Source: Scalesia atractyloides (lineage: Eukaryota; Streptophyta; Magnoliopsida; Asterales; Asteraceae). Taken from it: 64,000 nucleotides of DNA. Both the position numbers and the translations under genes were made by a program. The first letter of the stretch is position 1. Every line of letters begins with the position of its first letter. Positions 57,000 through 64,000 of this stretch are shown one piece after another. The notes below the pieces were generated by a model. That model did no database searches. It was not told the origin of the DNA and saw only the letters and a list, made by a program, of their open reading frames with translations. Location: positions 37,599,476 to 37,663,475 of the forward strand of contig CAMTDV010000022.1 of assembly GCA_947069175.1 (NCBI GenBank), in the 5' to 3' direction.

Positions 57000-57080
57000 G
57001 GGTTAGACACGTAGCTCAGTTGGTAGAGCTGCGTGCACGCGTACGGGAGGTCTCGGGTTCGAGTCTCACCTAGCGCATAC
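57000..57080 (+). other. tRNA-like segment 4 in solo LTR J
   Basis: Begins 171 bp after segment 3 with GGGTTAGACAC. TAGCTCAGTTGGT is a perfect A box and the D arm pairs (GCTC...GAGC); GGGTTCGAGTCTC is a near-perfect B box. A seven-T run follows near 57149-57156. The acceptor stem does not pair, so it is tRNA-like rather than a gene. Confidence 0.65.
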
Positions 57081-57589
57081 ATGCACACTGATCGAACCGG
57101 TCAACAGGTCAACAAGTCAATGGTCAACGGTCAACGCAAAAATAATCAATTTTTTTATATTTTATATTTATTTAATTTAATTTAAAAATCAATTAAAAAT
57201 ACTTAAAAATAATATTTTCAAAGATAGAAAATAGCCTTAAACTCACAAAAATATATCTAAAAATTCCATTAAAATCCTTAATAAAATCCACTCATTTACT
57301 ATATTTTTCCGTTATTATTTAGGTTAGTAATTCTCGTTGTTCAACTCTCCCGACTCGTGCGCATCTCATCATCTCCAATCAAACGCACCCAATGTGAGTG
57401 AATCTTTACAAATTCCCCGTTTTAATCACGTTTTGGGGTGTATCATGTGTCTTACTATATATTATATTTAAATCATTGTGCATACATCATATCATGATCA
57501 TGTGTATTCAGCTTGTTTCAACTGATTGTGTGGTTACTGTTAGATTCAATTTATTATTTTCAGTACATGCAATTTCATAGGCCGCCGCT

Positions 57590-57832
57590 CCCCATTACAT
57601 TATGAGCGTTGAGCAAGTTCCCCATTACATTATGAGCGTGAACCAGGCGTGCCAACATACGATCGGCTCCGTTTGATTGAGCCTTGATCGCACAGACATT
57701 TTTCATTTTCAGTACATGCAATACGATCGGCTCCGTTTGATTGAGCCTTGATCGCACAGACATTTATCATTTTCAGTACATGCAATACGATCGGCTCCGT
57801 TTTATTGAGCCTTGATCGCACAGTTTTATTCA
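57590..57832 (+). repeat. Tandem repeats in solo LTR J
   Basis: CCCCATTACATTATGAGCGT occurs twice, 30 bp apart (about 57590 and 57620). Then a 64-bp unit starting TACGATCGGCTCCGTTT occurs three times, at 57658, 57722 and 57786. Each unit contains an inverted pair GGCTC/GAGCC and CGATC/GATCG. Confidence 0.88.
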
Positions 57833-58294
57833 TGTTATTTATCGTATGATGTTGGTATGTTAATGTATGCTATCATATGTTATTGTATGTTATAGTTGTG
57901 ATTGCTAATGCTACTGCTTGATTATTTACATTTGCTCATTTATGATTATGCACAATTTTTCATTGATAAACTAATAAGTAAATCATTAATAAATGTTTAT
58001 CTAACAAGGTTCACTCGCCAACTTATGTTGACCCAAAAACCCCCATTTTTACACATGATACAGGTGAACCCGCTGCAGCCAGAAACACATAGGATTGGAC
58101 TAGAAGAATAAAATGATTTAGAGCTTGGAATTATTTTGCTTGGTTATTTTCTTTGTATTGTATGGACATGTTTGGATTATTTGGAATGTAATTTTGACTT
58201 TAATAAACATGAAACATATTAGTAAATATCATGAGCTTTGGTGATAACCCAATTATTCCCCGACTTTTATTCCGCTGCGGGTCGGGGTGTGACA

Positions 58295-58299
58295 GTAAA
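58295..58299 (+). repeat. Target-site duplication of solo LTR J, right copy
   Basis: GTAAA immediately after the LTR end, identical to 55546-55550. Confidence 0.9.
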
Positions 58300-59400
58300 A
58301 CCCAATGGAGCCCGGTATTTCATGAATCGTATATGGGTACCTCTCTACGGAGACCTCAGAAAGCTAGTCATGGACGAAGCTCACAAATCCCGATACTCTG
58401 TCCATCCTGGTTCGGATAAGATGTATCAAGACCTTAAAGCTGCGTACTGGTGGCCCAACATGAAAGCTGATATAGCCATCTACGTGAGCAAGTGTTTGAC
58501 TTGTGCAAAAGTCAAGGTAGAGTATCAGAAGCCATCGGGGCTACTTCAACAACCTGAGATCCCAGTGTGGAAATGGGATCAGATCTCGATGGACTTCATC
58601 ACTAAACTCCTGCGAACTTTGGGTGGTTGCGATACCATCTGGGTGATCGTGGATCGTTTAACTAAGTCCGCACACTTCCTAGTGATTAAAGAAACAGATA
58701 AGATGGATAAGTTGACTCGCATCTACATTAAGGAAGTAGTTTCTCGGCAAGGAGTGCCAACGTCCATCATCTCAGACAGAGATGCTCGTTTCACGTCCAA
58801 CTTTTGGCAGTCACTTCAGAAAGCGTTGGGTACACGCTTAGATATGAGCACAGCTTATCACCCTCAGACTGATGGTCAAAGTGAAAGGACCATACAGACC
58901 TTGGAAGACATGCTTAGGGCATGCGTGGTAGACTTCGGGAATAGTTGGGAAATCCATCTTCCTTTAGTGGAATTCTCGTATAACAACAGTCACCATACGA
59001 GTATATCGGCTGCACCGTTTGAAGCATTATACGGTCGTAAATGTAGATCACCGGTCTGTTGGGCAGAAGTCGGTGACAGTCAACTCACCGGCCCTGAGTT
59101 GATACTTGAGGCTACTGAAAAGATTGTACAAATCAGAAACCGCATGGCAGCGGCACGAGATCGACAGAAAAGCTACGCTGATCAACGACGCAAACCACTC
59201 GAATTTCAAGTAGGCGACCGCGTCCTACTGAAGGTGTCACCCTGGAAGGGTGTAATCCGTTTTGGGAAATGAGGAAAACTAAACCCACGGTATGTAGGCC
59301 CGTTTGTGATCTTGAAACGTATCGGACCCGTAGCTTATCAATTAGACCTTCCTGCCGAACTTAGTGGAGTTCACAACGTTTTTCACGTGTCAAATCTGAA
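58300..59400 (+). pseudogene. Element I integrase
   Basis: One long frame covers the zinc domain (D-E-A-H-K-S-R-Y-S-V-H, C-L-T-C at about 58375-58505), the catalytic core (M-D-F-I-T near 58590, I-I-S-D-R-D-A-R-F near 58770, T-D-G-Q-S-E-R-T near 58870) and the K-C-R-S-P-V-C-W block. All three acidic residues of the D,D,E triad are present. A TGA near 59270 interrupts the G-K-R-G-K region before the G-P-F-V-I-L-K-R-I-G module (59299-59330). The open frame begins inside LTR J; the true coding start is at the insertion border. Confidence 0.9.
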
Positions 59401-59658
59401 GAAGTGTCTATCAGATGAAACCCTAGTCATTCCATTGGATGAGATTCAAGTGGATGAACAACTGCACTTTGTGGAACAACCTATCGAGATCATGGATCGT
59501 GAGATCAAGACTCGAAGGCACAGCAAGATACTGATCGTCAAGGTTCGTTGGGACTCTAAGCGTGGACCGGAGTTCACGTGGGAAAGAGAGGACCTAATGA
59601 AAAGCAAATACCCACACCTTTTTGCAGCTGAGCAGCAGGCTAATGTTACCATCAACTA
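59400..59658 (+). pseudogene. Element I chromodomain
   Basis: After V-F-H-V-S-N-L-K-K-C come H-F-V-E-Q-P-I-E-I, D-R-E-I-K-T-R-R, V-K-V-R-W-D-S-K-R-G-P-E-F-T-W-E-R-E-D and a short tail ending in TAA at 59656-59658. The aromatic positions expected for methyl-lysine binding (Y/F, W, W/F) are largely present. This is the best preserved chromodomain in the window. Confidence 0.88.
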
Positions 59659-59840
59659 AATTTTCGGGACGAAAATTCTTTCAACATGGGGATGATGTGA
59701 CAACCTGGGAATTTCTTGTAATTTCGTATACCATTGTTAACGAACTAAATCTTTGTGCATGGCATTCCAAACCTGTGCGTTGCATTCTAAGCCGCGTTTA
59801 CTCAATTTTCGGGACGAAAATTCTTTCAACATGGGGATAA
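59659..59840 (+). other. Duplicated polypurine-tract region of element I
   Basis: The module AATTTTCGGGACGAAAATTC with TTTCAACATGGGGAT(G/A)ATGTGACA occurs at 59659-59703 and again from 59804, 145 bp apart. Only the second borders the present LTR; the first is followed by TGTGACAACCTGGG, which looks like an older LTR start. Confidence 0.75.
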
Positions 59841-62646
59841 TGTGACATCCCGGTTTTTCAGATATCTTAAAACGCACTACTTCACGATTATTCATTCCTA
59901 CGCTAAATTGATTCGGAGATTTAATTTACACGCTCGAACTAATTACGATAACTTTGTGAACTTATCAAGTGAATTACGTGTTATGTGTATTAAACGTTTA
60001 TAAGTTCGGTGAGTTATTATGCCATGTTTCGAATTCGTGATTTTTAGTTATAAAAATATATATATGGTAAATAGATAGACGAATCGAACCGAGCCACGAA
60101 ACGAGTCGACCTCTCCTTGCGACTCAAGGAGTTAAGCAAAACTTGAGGCTCAAGTTAAAGACCCAAACCACCCCACCCAAACCCTTTGCGGCCGCAAGCT
60201 TAATCGCCTAAACCCTTCTTCTTTTTCCTTCCTTCCTCATACTTTATATAGATGTGTATGCATGAGGATTGTTTTAACAAAAAAAAAGAGAGAAACCCTA
60301 GCACTAGACCAGCCGACGGCAGCCTTCTCCCCATTCTTTCTCTCGGTCGGGATCCTCTTTCAAACCCGAATCAACCACCATCTCGTTCCCGGTTCGTTAA
60401 TCTCCAATGTTAAAGGTTAGGGTTTTCTATTGTTTCGCAAATCATGTAGGGTTTTGAACTATTGATCATGCTTGTATGTAATGGTAGAATCATGGTTTAT
60501 GAAAGTGTTATGATGTTAGTTCGATTGATTGTGCAAGTTTGGCGATTATGATGATTAGTTGGAATCAAGAATCATTAGGCTGCGTTTTGTGATAAAAACC
60601 ATATAATATGATTAGGGTTTGCATGAGTATGATGTACATGATGATATATGATTGATAAATCTGTTCTTGATCGTTTATATTTAACGTCTCGATTTTATAA
60701 GCGTGTTATATTGCGATAAAAAGTTGAAATCAGGATGCTGAATGGTGTTTACAGCCAACTTCAATTGGCTGTAACTTGGTTATTATTTATCAAAAATCTG
60801 ATTTTATGAAGCCTAAAACGTATATTTTTGAAAAACGCTTCTAATGGTGCTGGATTCATATTTTTCTGAGGTCCATATTTTTAAGTGGTCAATTAAGTGC
60901 AGTAACTGAAGCTGTGTAAATTCTGAAAATTTGTTAGTTGTTTATCGAGTCGGATCTCATAATCTGTAGAGAGTTGAATCACGAAATTTGTACAGCATTT
61001 GGAGATGGAAATTTCCGGGAAACTCCCACTGGAATTTTGTCAATTGGATGAACGGTGATTTTTAAATAAATTCTCCCGTGGACTGCAGTCAGAAAGCGAC
61101 GAATCTGACTGCAGCCTAGTACATTAATATTTATGAATAATTGGTAAAGTGTTAGGACTTGAAAAATTTATATAAAATTCTACAGTTTAGTTGACACCTT
61201 CTGTAAAAAAATTGGAATTTTTGGAAAGTTGGAACTATTTCATAAAAATCCTTGAAAACAGCCTAGTTATGAGCATACAAGCTGAAACTTGATTACTTGC
61301 AAATGTGTGTACCAAAATGTCGTATGAGTTGATTTATGTTCATGATAAGTTGGTTTGATCATTATGTTGGTATGATAATACTTTTCATGCATGATTGTGT
61401 TTTCGAAATTGTTATCATCTGTGCCGCATTGTATGGTAGTTATGTGTAGGGTTTGTATCAGTGTGTTCACACACTAACTCTAAATCGATTGACTTGTTAG
61501 GACGCGATTAGCGGTCCCATCATTTGCTACTTCTGTGTCACACTAACCGAGCAACTAAAGGTGAGTTCAAGGCCCCTAATTTTATTGGGTTTTAAACAAC
61601 AGGGGGAGAAACATGTATACACTCTACAACTCTATCTCTTTACGTTATACGAAATTAACGTCATTAAACTATTCGGTAACTAAGTTAATGTTAATGTACG
61701 TTATGGTCACTAAGCAGCTATATCACACAAGTCCTCGACGAACTCTCAGATCGTTAGTATTGGGTTAGATAGCGGGGAAATTATAAGTAGTACTACTGGG
61801 CCCGATTAGCCCCACCCGAGCTAGTCGCGCTAGCCGACCGGGTATGGTCAACGGGTGAATAATTTGGCCTAACTTCACCATGGTCAGTGATAGGCTGGCA
61901 ACACGGAGGCACAACAGTCAGCTTCGATCACGAACACTTACGTGACATAACTTTAGGCTCGCTATCTACATGTTAACATTGAACTTAATTACCAACAACA
62001 ATATTAATCCGGTTAGGAATAATGAACGAAACAACATATTATTCCGGGTTAGGAATAATGGAACAAACAACAATATTATTCCGGGTTAGGAATTAATGGA
62101 ACACATCATTATTATTCGGTTTGGAATAATGGAATTATATCGTTATTCGACATCATTATTATTCCGGGTTTGGAATAATGGAATTATATCGTTATTCCGG
62201 GTTAGGGATAACGGGGGAAAACAAACTTATAACCGAACTAATGAACTTATGAAAACCTGTGAACTCACTCTTCTTTAATGTTGACACTTGTTTCTTTACA
62301 TGTTTCTCAAGACGCTAGGAGCTCTAGGTGCACTCACTTGCATTGATCAAGACATCTTTTTATCGAGTCTCATTTACGAATATTGTTTGGGTTTTTCTTT
62401 AGTTTTGGCATTTGTGTTGGCGCCCGTTCCTTTTCTTTATTTTAATGCTTCCGCTCAACTTTAAAACTAATGCTTCCGCTAAACATTGAAACCAAACTAG
62501 AATTAACTATGAATGGTTAAACAAATGATTTTGGAAAACGTATAAACTAATCATATAGAGTCGTTCGATGTTACTAGTGTCTCGGATTCTGGTTTGTTCA
62601 CACTCCTCGCGGTAAAACTCCGCAAGTGGAAATTGAGGGTGTGACA
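59841..62646 (+). repeat. Element I 3' LTR (2806 bp)
   Basis: Starts TGTGACATCCCGG and ends GGTGTGACA. It matches the 5' LTR almost base for base except for a few substitutions, small indels and the hairpin minisatellite (61993-62218), where one unit is lost and part of another is duplicated. Confidence 0.93.
61993..62218 (+). repeat. Hairpin minisatellite in element I 3' LTR
   Basis: Counterpart of 50564-50780, with the unit around GGGTTTGGAATAATGG duplicated together with a truncated GTTATTCGA unit, and one earlier unit lost. Confidence 0.85.
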
Positions 62647-62651
62647 GTTAG
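62647..62651 (+). repeat. Target-site duplication of element I, right copy
   Basis: GTTAG, identical to 48405-48409. Confidence 0.9.
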
Positions 62652-64000
62652 AAGCATAGATTCACCAAAAGACAAATCTAAGAGAAAGTGCAGAAAAAGG
62701 TTGATGAAGCAGTGAATGTTGAACCAACTCCTCAACCACCACCATCACCACCTCCTCAACCAACTCCACAACCACCACCATCTCCACCACCACAACCTAC
62801 ACCTCAAGCTCAACTTCTCAATCTCAACCCCAGTTCTTCATAGGAACTAGACTTGAAGATCAATTTGAGTTCGATTTTGGTGATATACCAGCGGGAGAAG
62901 AATTTTCTGCAATATGTTCAATGACACAAGAATTGAAGAGTTGGAAAACCAAGTGATGCTGAATAGTGTAAAGATTGCTGAACTACAAGAGCAGATTAAA
63001 GGGCTGAAAGAAGAAAAATAGCATCTTGAAGCTATCTTGGCCAGAATCGTGTCAGAGAATGAAAGACTGAGGAACATAATGGAAGAATATAATGATAAAC
63101 GCCTCAGCAATCAATGAAAAATGAGCTTATTTGAGAAAATTCTTACGAAGAAACTCAGAATTAAACTTAGCTGCATCAATAGATGAGATTGAGAGAGTAG
63201 ATGCTAGAGAAAGGGTTGTTGAGCGGTAACGCATTGCAAAAGAATTATCAGATGCTCAGGGGAAAGGTAAAGCGAAGGTTGGTGAACAACCTTTGATTGA
63301 TATACCTGAGCCAGAAGCTGAATATGTAATAGTATCTTCCGAAGTGGTGGTGTGTGCAAACACGAAGAAGTTTGTTTGATTGGAAAGCCAAAGGATGTTG
63401 ACATTGACATGATGAATCTTCCAGCTAAACATCAAGAATGGTTAAGTAAGAGAGTTGGAGAAAGAAATTGAAGCAGAGGTAGATGAATTTGATGAGAATC
63501 CTGAGAAGGAAAATGAAGACTTGGATGATACCGATGATGTATTCAAGGATAAGTCTGATGATGATAGTGGTAGTGATGATGATTTTGGAGGTTCTGGTAT
63601 CCTTGTAACAGATTCAGATTTGAATGAGGATATTGATTTATCTGTGTACTTGGATGATTCTGCAAATCAAGTGGAAGAAGGTAAAGATCAGGGAAAGTCT
63701 GAATGCTCGAAGGATTCTAAGTAGGTAGGAATCCTCACAGTGACTGATATGTCATCTGTTCCTGTCGTGCCCAAACCAAAGATATTTTATTTGGAGCATG
63801 ATGTTGAAGAGGGAGAGTTTATCCACAGTTACACAAAAGAAGAAATTGCAAATATGTTGGGGGTCGACGAAGAAACATTTGAGTTTGATTTCGAAGACGA
63901 GCTTAACGACATCAGTGCTTTCGAACCTATTGATTATGTCTTTGAACATGTTTCTGACGCACATGATTATGATAAAGTTGTCGTGGAGGATGATTCTGAT
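62652..64000 (+). pseudogene. Element E envelope-like region, second part
   Basis: The region resumes after element I with a Pro-rich stretch (repeated P-Q-P-P-P-S-P-P, about 62725-62815), a coiled-coil-like stretch with L-E-N-Q-V-M-L-N-S and E-E-Y-N-D-K (62935-63105), a Glu/Asp-rich stretch (63455-63640) and V-Y-L-D-D-S-A-N-Q (63643-63670), F-Y-L-E-H-D-V-E-E-G-E-F-I-H-S-Y (63787-63830), all matching D. It runs off the window end. A stop near 63722 and frameshifts near 62845 and 63117 show decay. Confidence 0.78.

Larger units (their letters stand above)
55551..58294 (+). mobile_element. Solo LTR J (2744 bp) with tRNA-like units
   Basis: TGTAACATTTGTC at 55551 and GGTCGGGGTGTGACA at 58294 give TG...CA ends, with GTAAA on both sides. 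There is no internal region, so this is a solo LTR left by recombination between the LTRs of a former element. Its ends resemble those of LTR A (CCCCGAC...GTCGGGG before the end). It contains four tRNA-like segments, three of them regularly spaced, a 64-bp triple repeat and a 20-bp double repeat. It separates RNase H from integrase of I, which read on in the same frame on both sides. Confidence 0.92.
48410..62646 (+). mobile_element. Element I: Ty3/gypsy chromovirus with both LTRs and target duplication
   Basis: Two long LTRs (48410-51223 and 59841-62646), near identical by eye, flank an internal region with primer-binding site, upstream ORF, gag, protease, RT, RNase H, integrase and chromodomain. 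The 5-bp target duplication GTTAG is present at 48405-48409 and 62647-62651, so this is a complete insertion into the envelope-like region of E. LTR similarity makes it the youngest full element here. A solo LTR (J) is inserted in its pol. Stops and frameshifts still break the genes. Confidence 0.93.

Noticed and set aside
57000..57080. Functional tRNA gene
   Set aside because: A and B boxes and the D arm are good, but the acceptor stem does not pair and the T arm is imperfect; the unit lies in an LTR array with two similar, weaker copies. Called tRNA-like only.
1..64000. Host gene fragments carried by the elements
   Set aside because: Every readable protein segment matches a retrotransposon domain or a repeated element-specific ORF; no single-copy plant protein was recognised on either strand.

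Overview
The window is a block of plant nuclear DNA made almost entirely of LTR retrotransposons inserted into one another. I see no host gene, rRNA gene or functional tRNA gene. Two lineages dominate. One is Ty3/gypsy chromoviruses of Tekay/Del type, recognised by a pol order of protease-RT-RNase H-integrase with a C-terminal chromodomain and by LTRs of about 2.2-2.9 kb. The other is Ty1/copia elements of Sirevirus/Maximus type, recognised by a pol order of protease-integrase-RT-RNase H, LTRs of about 450-475 bp, and a long extra ORF region after pol. This points to a eudicot with a large, repeat-rich genome. An Asteraceae-like plant is my guess, but the family cannot be proved from the sequence. 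Every coding region is broken by stops or frameshifts.

Layout, left to right. (A) 1-6124 +, 3' part of a gypsy element, with pol relics and a 2.9-kb 3' LTR; it lies in the 5' LTR of (C). (C) 6125-7248 and 30458-34755 +, a copia element split by later insertions. (D) 7249-18606 -, a copia element inside the gag of C, with 3' LTR, envelope-like region, spacer, RT, integrase, protease and gag tail. It contains a second copia LTR (F, 16742-17214) and a non-coding block ending in a primer-binding site. (B) 18607-30457 +, a gypsy element inserted in the remaining 5' LTR of D. Its layout is LTR-internal-LTR-second partial internal, and it ends abruptly in C gag. (G) 34756 to about 39560 -, a copia element with LTR, envelope-like ORFs and motif-rich spacer, inserted in C integrase. 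(H) about 39560-40385 -, a gypsy fragment like A. (E) 40388-48409 and 62652-64000 +, a copia element like D. (I) 48410-62646 +, a gypsy element with near-identical LTRs and target duplication GTTAG, inserted in the envelope-like region of E. (J) 55551-58294, a solo LTR with target duplication GTAAA, inserted between RNase H and integrase of I.

The coding content is that of self-replicating elements: Gag for particles, protease, RT/RNase H and integrase for copying and insertion, and in the gypsy elements a chromodomain for targeting. The less usual features are these. The solo LTR J holds tRNA-like units, three of them at an exact 171-bp period and each followed by a T-run. Each copia family carries its own iterated palindrome in LTR, leader and 3' spacer. 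The gypsy elements B and I share a same-phase putative intron in gag and a small coiled-coil/acidic ORF upstream of gag. Gypsy LTRs carry hairpins with different stems but a similar loop.
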